Assembly: GCA_014529385.2 (NCBI GenBank)
Contig: CM043955.1
Coordinates: 147,723,140-147,787,139 of the forward strand
DNA from: Adiantum capillus-veneris
Taxonomy: Eukaryota > Streptophyta > Polypodiopsida > Polypodiales > Pteridaceae
Direction: 5' to 3'
Length of the DNA stretch: 64,000 bases
In this document: positions 22,224 to 32,765 of the stretch, piece after piece
How positions within the stretch are numbered: the stretch's first letter is position 1
Layout of the letters: the number at the start of each line of letters is the position of its first letter
The notes under the pieces: generated by a model
Told to the model about the DNA's origin: nothing
The model's database searches: none
Seen by the model: only the letters and a program-made list of their open reading frames with translations
Program-made: the position numbers and the translations under genes

Positions 22224-25200
22224 GTATTCCTTGGTTGTTTCGTGTACAGGGAATCATGGATGCCTACAACAAAAAGATCACTGTACAGAGCAGGGGAAAG
22301 ACTCACATTCTGGATGTAAAGCTTAAAGGGGAGTCTATTCCTACTGTATCAGCTTCTGCTATTACTTCTGTAATGAAAAAGCATCTTTCTGCGTACTTGG
22401 TTTTTGCACGTGAAGTGTCAGATTGTGATGAATCAAATTTATCTGTGCTAGATAAAGAAAGGTCAATGTTTTTACAACAGTATAGTGACTGTTTTTCCGA
22501 TTCATTACCGTCTCAATTACCGCCAGAGAGACCCGAGGACCATGCGATAGATTTGGTGCCAGGCAATAGCCCACCAAATAAGCCTCCGTACAGGGTTAGT
22601 GCGGCTCAGCAGAAAGAGATAATGGGCCAAGTACAGGAGTTGTTAGAAAAGGGGCTGATTCAGCCCAGTTCATCTCCATTCTGTTCTCCAGTGTTGTTGG
22701 TGCAGAAAAAGGATGGCTCATGGCGTATGTGCATCGACTACCGTGCACTGAACAAGAATACCATCAAGAATAGGTTCCCTATACCTAGAATTGATGATAT
22801 TATGGACAAATTAGGAGCAGCAGCTATGTTTAGCAAGATAGATCTAAAGAGTGGGTACCATCAGATCCGCATTAGATCAGAGGATGTGCACAAGACTGCT
22901 TTTAGAACAACGTTTGGCCTTTACGAATTTTTAGTGATGCCCTTTGGTCTCACAAATGCTCCTGCTACGTTCAATAGGATGATGGACAGAATTTTCCGTC
23001 CACACGAGCAGTTTGTTGGTACGTTCTTTGATGACATGATAGTCTATTCAAAGAATGAAGAGGAGCATAGGCATCACTTGGCCATTGTGTTCAAAGAGCT
23101 ACGCAGTCATAGGTTGCTCATCAATGCAAAGAAAAGTGAGTTTTTTCTGGAAGAGATTCACTTTCTGGGACACATTGTCTCAAAGGATGGTGTCAGAATG
23201 GATCCTGCAAAAGTTGAAGCAATCAAGTCATGGCCAAATTTGAAGACGGTGCATGATGTCCGAAGCTTTTTGGGACTATGCTCCTATTACAAAAGGTTTA
23301 TCCGAAATTTCGCTGAGATTGCTTCACCTTTACATGCTCTTCAAAAGAAGGCAGTCACCTTCAGATGGACACAGAAAGAGATTTCAGCTTTTAATCTCTT
23401 AAAGGAAAAGATGACTTCAGATCCAGTCATTGTGTTGCCAGATCTTAGGAAGTCATTTGTGGTCCAGTGCGACGCCTGCGGTAGTAGCATTGGTGCTGTG
23501 CTAATGCAAGATGGCAGGGTAGTAGCCTATGAGAGCAGAATTTTGCAAGGGCCAAAGATGACCATGCAGGTCTATGAGAAAGAGTTACTGGCTGTGATTC
23601 ATGCGCTCTTAAGTTGGAAACACTACCTGCTAGGTGCAGATTTCGTTGTCCAAACGGATCATCAGACCTTGCGATACTTCTTGACACAAACAAAGTTATC
23701 TGAAAAGCATATGCGATGGGCAAATATTTTGTCCATGTTCCATTTTCAGATTGTGCATGTGGAAGGCAAGAAGAACGTTGTGGCTGATGCCTTGTCGAGG
23801 AAGCCACAAATTTCGACTGTGTCGATTCCTTATCATCATGAACTTGATGATATGAGAGAACAGTATACAAATGATGAAGATTTTGCAAGGGTCTTCGAGC
23901 AACTAATGGATGGACAACGTCATGAACACTATCTTCTTAAAGACGGGTTCATGATGATGCATGGCAGATTGTGTGTCACAAAGCCATTGCGACGCAAAGT
24001 TATGGAAGAGAGTCATGTCCCACCGTATGTAGGGCATCGTGGTATCGATGCTACAGTTAAAGCGGTAGAGACATTCTTCTATTGGCCTACATTGAGAAGG
24101 GATGTGGATGCCTTTGTGCGAGAATGCCTAATATGCCAAAAGGTCAAGTTTGACAGGCAAAAGGCACCAAGGTTATTGCAACCACTACCTATTCCAGATA
24201 AACCATGGGAGAGTATTGCTATGGATTTTATCTTTGATCTTCCGAGAACGCAAACAGGAAACGATGGTATTTGGACCATTATTTGCAGATTCAGCAAACA
24301 GGCTCACTTTATTCCTGTCAGGAAGAAGATAAAGCCAGATCAGATGGCACGCTTGTTTATGAGTAATATTTTCAAGTATCATGGCATGCCACAGTCGATT
24401 GTTAGCGACCGTGATCCACGCATGACAAGTTTGTTCTAGAGAGGTTTGTTTGAGAATATGGGCACCACGCTCAAATTCTCCTCGTCATTTCATCCTCAAA
24501 CAGATGGGCAGTTAGAAGAGGCAAATTCTACTGTCCTAGATCTGCTGAAGTGTTATGTGTCAGAGCATAAAGGAAAGTGGAAGCAGTATTTGCCATTGGT
24601 GGAGTATGCATACAATAATACAGTGCATTCATCAACTGGCAAGGCACCCTTTGAGATAGTTGAAGGTGGCAAGAAAGTTCCTCCCATACTGCATACAAAG
24701 GACAAGATATTTGAAGCAGATAAGTATGTTCAGGACATGGATGAAATGTACAAGAAGGTCAAAGTGGCCTTAGAAAGGACCCAGGCAAAGCAAAAGAAAG
24801 CAGCTGATCGTCACCGTCGTCAAGTGGTATATTCACTTGGTGATTGGGTGCTTTTACGCTTTGAAAAGGCAAGGTTAAAGAAGATGAAGGGCAAGGAAAG
24901 ACTGTTTCCAAAGCTCAGCATGCGTTACTATGGGCCTTTTCAAGTATGCGACATAATCAGTGATGTTGCATATAGGCTGAAATTGCCTGACAGTTGGAAG
25001 ATTCACAATGCGTTTCATGTGAGTCTTCTCAGACTCTATGTGGGTGATGTGCCAGAAGATATGCCAGCTGAAGATCAGCCGGAAGTCGAGGAACTTGACG
25101 AGATCTTGGTCCCTGAACAGATTTTGGCACACAAAGAAAGGAAAGTGAAAGGCAAGGTTGCTAGGCGTTACTTGGTAAAGTTCAGAAACTATCCACCAAT

Positions 25201-25300
25201 GGATGCTAAGTGGATGGAAGAAGGTGAACTTGCAGAGTCACCAACTGTGTTATCACTTTACCTGGAAGCCTTCGATTTGCAACCTACCTTGACCCCTTGA
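22208..25300 (+). pseudogene. pol: Element 2 Pol (RT, RNase H, integrase, chromodomain) with one TAG
   Basis: The frame begins at the end of the protease (MDVLLGIPWL). RT has SPFCSPVLLVQKKDGSWRMC, NTIKNRFPIPRI and an intact FFDDMIVYS. RNase H has VVQCDACGSSIGAVL and TDHQTLRYF. Integrase shows HVPPYVGHRG...CLICQK, then MDFIFDLP, SDRDPRMTS and DGQLEEAN. A TAG at 24437-24439 replaces the Trp that elements 1 and 3 have (NFWKG, LFWQA). The same frame then runs on to a chromodomain, EQILAHKER...YLVKFRNYPPMDAKWMEEGE, ending 25300. Apart from that stop and the gag/pol frame change the polyprotein is intact. Confidence 0.93.
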
Positions 25301-25861
25301 GTTTCAAAGCTACATGGATTGTCAGTGTGACAATGGCTTCTGAAACAAATGATGTACATGGTATTTAAAGTGAGCTCAAATCAAATACCTGTTACATGAA
25401 TGTTAGAGCTGTACAGATTGTCAGTTTGGCAATTGCTCTTATGGAATGTCCAAAAGTTTGGTTAGTGCTATAGAAGTGAGTATTTCTTGTCAGTTTGTCA
25501 AGGATACAGTGATTGCTTCTATTGAAGAGTACGTGTGTAACTGCATTCTTAAACTGTCGGTTTGGGTATGCTCGAAAGTGTTACGGGATCCAACGTGTAC
25601 TATAAGACAGTGGCAAAATGTGCAGCTACCATTTTGTCATTGGAAAGTTAGTGACTCAAAGCAATGGCAGAGTGTGAAGCTACCACTATGTCATTGGGAC
25701 AGGGTTCACACGCAGGCAATACATGAGTCGACAAGGTGTTGAATACACCAGGGTTGACAATGAGCATGTATGTGTCGTATATGTGTCGACAGGTGTTGAA
25801 TACATCAGTGTTGACAGTAGGCATGTACGACATAGATGCAAACGAGGACGTTTGAGATTTC

Positions 25862-25873
25862 AAGAGGGGGGTA
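25862..25873 (+). other. Element 2 polypurine tract
   Basis: AAGAGGGGGGTA directly precedes the 3' LTR. Confidence 0.85.
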
Positions 25874-27350
25874 TGTCACCAGTGTGTGACTACTATCTAT
25901 CCTTTTTGTTGATTTCTTTCTTATTATCTATTTACTTTCACTTTTTGGAAACACCCCTCGGGAAATCTAACTACCCTGCATTGCATAGCTAGTGTGGAAC
26001 TGTCCAGAGGGAGTCCAGGCCTGAGGGCAAGAGAGCACTAAGGTTGGACAAGGACTATGGTTAGCCAAGTGGGGTCATTGACTAGCCAAAGTGGAATCCT
26101 TTGCTACAGAGGCTACATTTCAGTTCTGGATGTGGCCGCAGTGTACAAAGAGGGTCGGATGACCTAGAAAGATATAATGGCAGCATCTCCTAAAATTTAG
26201 GGAACTGCTATTTTGGGACCTGAAAATGTGTTGGCGTCATTACCTCCGGAATGACAAAGGGAACATTTTCTTACTCTGCCGTGAAGTCAACTGGGCAACC
26301 GGTTGGGATATTTTTAGGCGGCAACCCCGAAACGGGAAAATGCTTGTAAATGTGCCAAGTGGCACATTCTGGTGCACTTGCCTTATGCAACAAGAAGTGG
26401 CGCTGAATTTGAAGAGGGAAGAGCCTCATTTTCAGATTTTGTCACAGGTTAAGAGCTATGGAGTGCTTGCTTTCCCTCTTATGCACAATGCGGTGCCAGG
26501 AGTGATGCCCTGCACGCTACGCACTACCCTCTCTCTCCCCTTTGGCAGTATGTTATGCCCCTCAAGTGGGCTCTTCATTTGACCAATGTACAGTTGTGTG
26601 GGTTCATGCGCGATTGCCGAGGCAAGAGCCTCTTGCACAGGTATTGGATTAGCTAGCGGCTAATCCCCCCGCAGGTACAGGTGAATTCGGAGAGGTTTCA
26701 CGCCAAAAATCTCGTCCGATTCAAAGGGCAAGTAGCCCTATAGGTGCGGGAGCTCGAGGACTTGCTAGGGATGCGACCGGCACGCGAAACAGAGCCCGAA
26801 ACAGTGAATTACAGCCTGCTGTGTATTTTTGCAGGTTTAGGGTTTTGGCCCTAAACGGACCCTAATACCCCCAGGAGGTTCGGGGACGCAAGGGGACCGC
26901 TGTACAGGCGATCTGGCACATTTTCAGGGCTGAAAACAGAGAATTCAGCGTGCTGTAGATTCTTGCCAGGTTTGGCAAAGTGCCCGTATGCGTCGGGAAA
27001 GTCATTCAATGCGTGGGAATACTGACCGTGAAGGGTTCTAGTACAGTTATGCTGCCGAAATCGGGCTGGAACAGTGGAAATTCAGCCGAGTTTGTGCAGG
27101 GCAGCTTGTAGGGAACCACAGCGTTTATTCCCTCTTTTGAACAATAAAGAAATACCGAAAGGGGCGCCTAAGTTAGGGGCCAATCTGGTGTCCGTCTACT
27201 CATACAGGTGCAATCTAGCAGCCTGTATCCCTCTCCCCTTTGTTGTGTCTTGAAAGTACAGGTAAAATAGACGACTAATAATGGGTGAAAGCTAAATCAA
27301 GGTTTAAAGTAAAGTCTACCGCCCTTTTTGGATTGAACAGGCCGGTTACA
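25874..27350 (+). repeat. Element 2 3' LTR
   Basis: It is 1477 bp with TGTCACC...GTTACA termini. The GCGAG target duplication follows at 27351-27355. Confidence 0.96.
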
Positions 27351-28326
27351 GCGAGAGTGGTCTACTTATGATTGCACAAATCTCTACAATGCTTTGGACT
27401 TGTCGACGACGATGAGGACGATGACGGACGGGCTGAAATCTGCAAATCTTTATCTACTGAATTCTGACTCTATGTCGGTGACGATTTCGATGACGATGTG
27501 ACGACGACGCGCTGAAAATACAAATGCTGAAATCTGCGTTCTCCGGGCTGAAGTTGTAAACTTCGCGGGATTTGACCGTGCGGCGAGGATCTGCTACGAG
27601 AAGGTGAGATTTGCGAGGTTCAGGACTTGTTCTACGGAGTCTATGTGCTGAAAACTGAAAACGCTGGTCCTAGGGATGAATCTGTCGCGATGGAATTGCA
27701 AAACACTGAGGATGATCTACAAACAAAAAACGCTAGGCTGAATTCTGCTTCTTGTGGTGGAAATCTGCTAACGATAGGACACTGTTGTCTTCTGGGGAAT
27801 CTGCTAAAGCTAGGGCTGATCTGTTGTTTACCTTCGTCGAGAATCTGCAAGTGCAAAAACGCTGGCTGATCAGATGCAAAAACGCTAGGCCTTCTGGTGA
27901 GTGAAAACGCTAGAGTTGTCGCGGGGGAGGCTTGCTGAGAAGTTGCCTGATGAACACCGGGTTCCTGCTGCCTCTTCTGCCAAAAAGTACTAGCGCTAGG
28001 TTTCTATATATACAAACTTAGCAAAATTGCCCTACCTAGTTTCCAACAAAAGTCACTTAATAAATAAGTGAAAAATGTCAAAAATAGGAAAAATAGGTCT
28101 ATATACTATAAAAATGCTACTGATGGTTTTTGACTGAAATTTGATGGTCATGTTGTGTGCAGCCACAGGATATGCATCTATTCTAAGTGTCAAGACATGC
28201 ACGGCCTTCGAACAAACTCACAAAGGTGCCAGATCACTTCCTATTCTAGACTGACTTGACTGAACTGAACCCTAGTCATGTTGTAGCTTGTCCACGGACA
28301 CATAACGTTGGATGTGTCGCGTGACA
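27351..28326 (-). repeat. Element X 3' LTR, inner part
   Basis: It is colinear with 30655-31249 joined to 39101-39514, including the CTAGGTTTCTATATATAC block. It ends (plus strand) with GTGACA, the complement of the TGTCAC LTR start. Confidence 0.85.
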
Positions 28327-28339
28327 TCCTCTCCTTTTC
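28327..28339 (-). other. Element X polypurine tract
   Basis: On the minus strand GAAAAGGAGAGGA lies directly before TGTCAC, fixing the LTR start and the element's orientation. Confidence 0.8.
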
Positions 28340-30403
28340 AAAGTGAGGTACTGGTACCGAACTATATGGCATCATGTAGATCGCCAACAGGGTCTGGAAT
28401 CCTGGAAAGGACTCTTCGCCGGCCCACTCTGATGTGTGAATCGTGCGATACTTGAACTTCATACAGGTCTGCAACGCTTGCTTCTTTGGGCCACACCAAA
28501 ATCGACACAAAGTCATCTTCAATGCTTCGACTTCGTCTATAGTCATGCGTCTACCTTCTTCAAGAATCTCCGAGGCTGAAAATTCATGAAATCACTTCCA
28601 ACACAAAAACATGAACATACCCATTCCATGTAAAGTGACTGGAAAAAATCTCGTCTTCTCTAAAGACTGTGCATGCAATGTAGATGAACAAATAGACAGA
28701 GTGCCAAACCGTTCACCACACACACACAAACAATGAGATCGAATCTTGTCTTTCTTATCTAAATCAATCAACTGTGGCAATTCACAACGGAAATGCCGAT
28801 GCTTGATGCTCAATCCTTCTTATGCTCTTTCTACGACTGTGTCGTGCCAAGGAAGAGACATGGAATGTGACTTCCTTGAATGCATACTTTTCAGCTTTTC
28901 ATGAGAAATCCGCATATATCCGTGCTCATTCATGAGTGAATCGTGCTCAACGTACAATATGTCATGCCTAGGAAAAGGGATCGCATAAAAAGACGCTGAC
29001 TAAAATACAAGCAACGATCACGAATGAAACACTCGTACAATGCGTGCTGACTAATCACTCGAACACATAATACTTCCTGTGAGGGTTCTCTCGACCTAAG
29101 CTCGAGAGACAAGATCGGTTATTCCTGAATGATTGAATCGTCCTATGGGGGTTCTTTGGACCTCGACCCGAGAGCCAAGATCGGTTCTTCGTGATTGATC
29201 AAATCTGCCATGAGGTTAGCTTCACTAGAAAAAGCATCAACTAAAACATCATGCTTGTGAACAATCACATCTTTTTCCTGCAAATCATCATGCTTGTGAA
29301 AAATCACATCTTGATCATGCAAATCATCATGCTTATCCTTATCATGCAAATCATATCATGCAAATCTTGTGTCTTGCTTTGGAGAAGAAGAGACTAAGAG
29401 AGTCTCCTTTTCCCAAAGCTCTTGCATCTGTGCCTGCACTTGAGAAAAGAGTCTTAACATCTCTTTCATGTGTCGGTCGTTCATTGCTCGTCTTGCTTTG
29501 CTCTTGCGATTAAATGCTACTTGTCTTTCTTTGTTCTCGCGATCAAATTTTGCTTCTCTTTCTTTGTTCTCGTGATCTAACTTTGCTTCTTGTGCTTTGG
29601 CTTCCAAGTGTGCTTGCTCGTGCTCACGCTCTATGGCTGCCATTCTTTCTTCGTATTCACGATCTATGGCTGCCCTTCTTTCTACGAATCACGATCTATG
29701 GCTGCCATCCTTTCTGCTTTTCTTGCTTTGCGTTCTAAATCCCTCTCCATCATCATCTTGTCGAAAGCCTCCATAGGAGTTAGTACAATCCTTGGCGTAG
29801 ATAGGGCAGAGGGAGGGTAAGAAAAACCTCCTGGTGGGAAAATTCTTCTTCACCACCCTCATGCTCACCACCTCCAAGCAAAGTAACCATTCCACTTCGA
29901 GTGATGACCATCCACTGAAGTCTTGGGTTCTTGTGGGTTCTTGTAGGTTCTTGTGGTCTTGGGTTCTTAAGTTCACGAGGAACTTGGGTTCTTGGGGTTC
30001 TTGAGGGTCTTGAGAGTCTTGAGGTTCTTGCGGTTCTGGAGGGTCTTGAGGTTCTTGCGGTTCTTCTTTCGCTTGCAATCTATGTTAGAGAAGGATCTTC
30101 TCTTCACCCGAGTTCTGCTCTTTTTCCACGGGCGCACCCCTTGGCGGCCTTGCGCTTACACCAAGGTTGCTTTTTCCCCACCTCACGTCGATTGGCCGGC
30201 CGCTAAGTGCACAGTCCGCTCTCAATGAGTGAAAAGAGAAACAAAGGGAGGTTGGACAAGCCCTTCTTTCTTGGAATTCCTATCACTCTTCAAAAACACG
30301 ATTAGGAATCGACAGGCCCAAGAGGAATTGGGTTACGTGCAACTGCAACAAGCAAAACAAATTTTTGTGGTTCTTTCCTGGAGTGATACAGAAAACTGTC
30401 AAA
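28340..30403 (-). pseudogene. Element X interior: coiled-coil protein remnant, no Pol
   Basis: On the minus strand a highly charged protein can be read from about 29775 down to 29356. It starts MEAFDKMMMERDLERKAR, changes frame once near 29691, and continues MAAIEREHEQAHLEAKAQ with E/K/R-rich repeats (ENKEREAKFDRENKER) and MLRLFSQVQAQMQELWEKE, a likely long coiled coil. Upstream (30078-29800) is a Pro-Glu-Pro-Gln-rich repeat. Downstream (29349-29143) are HKHDDL-type repeats. Another open stretch (28546-28241) is not recognised. No RT, integrase or protease motif is present, so mobilisation would need another element's enzymes. Function unknown; possibly a Gag-like or captured protein. Confidence 0.55.
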
Positions 30404-30415
30404 ACTCTGATATCA
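30404..30415 (-). other. Element X primer-binding site
   Basis: The minus strand reads TGATATCAGAGT one base after the LTR end (TTACA). It is an initiator-Met type site with two changes from TGGTATCAGAGC. Confidence 0.75.
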
Positions 30416-30416
30416 A

Positions 30417-31249
30417 TGTAAGGTGCAACGGAAGTGAATGTTGAACTTTGCTCTCAAGATGAGTGCTCCGAACTGTGCTCAAGGTTCCTTTTACTTACGG
30501 AAGGGAGAGCCTTCCGTTCCTTTAGTGAGAGTGTGCAATGGACACAAACAAAGTGGCAAACACTGTGAATGAAGGTGCTGAGACTGAGAGATAGAGAGAG
30601 AAGAATACGACACCAGAATGTTGCCAAACCCTCCTTCAAAGGCCCCACTATATGGCGAGAGCGGTCTACTTATGATTGCACAAATCTCTACACTGCTTTG
30701 GACTTGCCGACGATGAAGAGGACGACGACGAGACGGGCTGAATTTGAGAATGCTAAGAGCTAAAATCTATAAATCTTTATCTATTGAATTTTGACTCTAT
30801 GTCAGTGATGATGTCAATAATGGCGATGCGACAACGACACGCTGAAAACACAGATGCTGAAATCTGCATTTTCCGGGCTGGAACTGTACACTTCACGGGA
30901 TCTGACCGTGCAGCGAGGATCTGCTACGGGAAGATGAGATCTGCGAGGTTCGCGACTTGTTCTGCGGAGTCTATGTGCTGAAAACTGAAAACGCTGGTCC
31001 TAGGGCTGAATTTGTCGAGATGGAATTGCAAAACGCTGAGGATGATCTGCAAACCAAAAATCCTAGGCTGAATTCTGCTTCCTGCGGTGGAAATCTGCTA
31101 ACGTTGGGAATCTGTTGTCTTCTCGGAAATCTGCTAACGCTAAAACTGATCTGCTGTCTACCTTCGCCGGGAATCTGCAAGTGCAAAAACGCTGGCTGAT
31201 CTCATGCAAAAATGCTAGGCCTTCTAGTGAGTGAAAACGCTAGAGGAGT
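30417..31249 (-). repeat. Element X 5' LTR, inner part
   Basis: On the plus strand it starts TGTAAGGTGC, next to the primer site, and is interrupted by element 3 at 31250. It is rich in repeated ATCTGC and AAACGCT words. Confidence 0.85.
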
Positions 31250-32753
31250 TGTCACAAAGAAAATACGGAAGCGTAAACTGACGTTTAATTGCACTTCAAA
31301 TACTCAAGAGAATTAGATGGAGAGAGAAAACTTGACACTTCATTGGGGACCAGAAGATGGGCTGGTCCCCCTCCATAAAGAGAATATCTTTATTACTAAG
31401 GGAGAATCTTTACAAGCACACGAACGGGGCATACGCCCGTCCTCTATTCTTTCTTCTGTTCTCTTCTGACTACTGACTGAGAAAGTGTTTCCACTTTCTT
31501 TCTGCTTAGGGGGTTTTCCCTCTTCTGCGAGACTGGTTGGAAGCTCTCGAAAAGAGAGTCTATCTTCCAAAACAGCTCCTCGAAAGCTCTCACAGAGGAG
31601 AGTCCATCTTCCGTTATGTGTTGCCTTCATGCTCATTCATTCATGCATCGAACACAAAAGAGAAACAAGCAAAATGCACACGCACATGCTTGCTGTAATT
31701 TTCCTGAAATTCTTACCTGTGCACATCCCTACGCCGAAACAGAGGTCTTCTTCGCGATGGAATCGCACCAAACTTGATGTAGGCTTAGGATAAGGAGAGA
31801 GAAGAGAATTTCTATGGTTGATCTGCTGAAAACAGTCCTAATCGAGGTGATTAGAGGCTGAAAACAGAGAATTACAACAGCCGCACTCTGTTAAGAGAGC
31901 GTTTACAGAAGCTTCTCGCGATGAAACTTCACCAGAAGGTGTCTATGACTGTGAGATCCCTTGTTCTTGACAATGGGAGCACAAGGCTACCACATATGTC
32001 GCAAGGGGCTGCTCTCAAGCTTCAATGGAGGGCTCCACCGCGTAGAGCACGCTCACATTAGGGGAGGTAGGTGTACTGCCAGCCCTGAAAATGGGGGAGG
32101 GGGGGCTCCTAAATAGCCATCAGGGAGAGGGGACGCTAGGAAGAGAGAGAGGGTGAGAGTGAGAGTGAGAGAGTTAGTTTGCATTGGTAAGTGTGCCACT
32201 TGGCACACTTACTTTAAAAACTTAAAAACCATTCAACTTTTGACTTTAAAAACTTCTAGCTCATTAATTAAAAATGTGCAACTAACTAACAAATGCTACC
32301 AATGATTCTTTTAAGAGAACACCAAAGGTCTGTCAGTGCAATGCCGCACTGGCACTGCATCGCTTTTACCTGTTCACACTTGTCCGGCCGCCCGCACGGA
32401 CACGGACCGTTAAATTTAATTTCACGAAACTTACCCTAAGGCTTTATTAACTTTATTAGCCTTAGGGTCACTATTCTAAGGACCCCATCTCATTCATGTG
32501 CTTGTACTGACGCGCGTATTTTTCCTGAGCCTAAAATCTGAGGCTACTATCTACCCCTTTATTGAAGTCCCGATTTCCCAATCGCTAGGCTTCAAGGTAT
32601 TTTTCTGCTAGGGTCTCCTTGAGATGCACTGGCCCAAACTTAGGCGCACCTGAGGCCCCAGAACTGCTAAATCTATTCTAATGTGCACACGACTAATTAG
32701 ATAATTCTTTCTCGTAAATAAATTAATTCTTTACAAAGTCTGACTTAGTTACA
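31250..32753 (-). repeat. Element 3 3' LTR
   Basis: It is 1504 bp, TGTCACAAAG...TTAGTTACA on the plus strand. It lacks the 134-bp end duplication found in the other LTR. Confidence 0.93.
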
Positions 32754-32761
32754 TCCCTCTT
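32754..32761 (-). other. Element 3 polypurine tract
   Basis: The minus strand reads AAGAGGGA immediately before the 3' LTR start TGTAAC. Confidence 0.75.
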
Positions 32762-32765
32762 GGTT

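Larger units (their letters stand above)
18653..27350 (+). mobile_element. Element 2: young Ty3/gypsy chromodomain retrotransposon
   Basis: This is a full-length element of 8698 bp with LTRs of identical length (1477 bp; 18653-20129 and 25874-27350). It is flanked by a perfect 5-bp duplication, GCGAG (18648-18652 and 27351-27355). By my count the LTRs differ at about 16 positions, nearly all transitions, so insertion was recent compared with the other elements here. The coding region is nearly intact: a gag-protease frame, a pol frame and one in-frame TAG. It is inserted in the 3' LTR of element X, on the opposite strand. Confidence 0.96.

Noticed and set aside
23445-23888. 147-codon minus-strand frame in element 2
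   Set aside because: It is the antisense shadow of the RNase H coding region.
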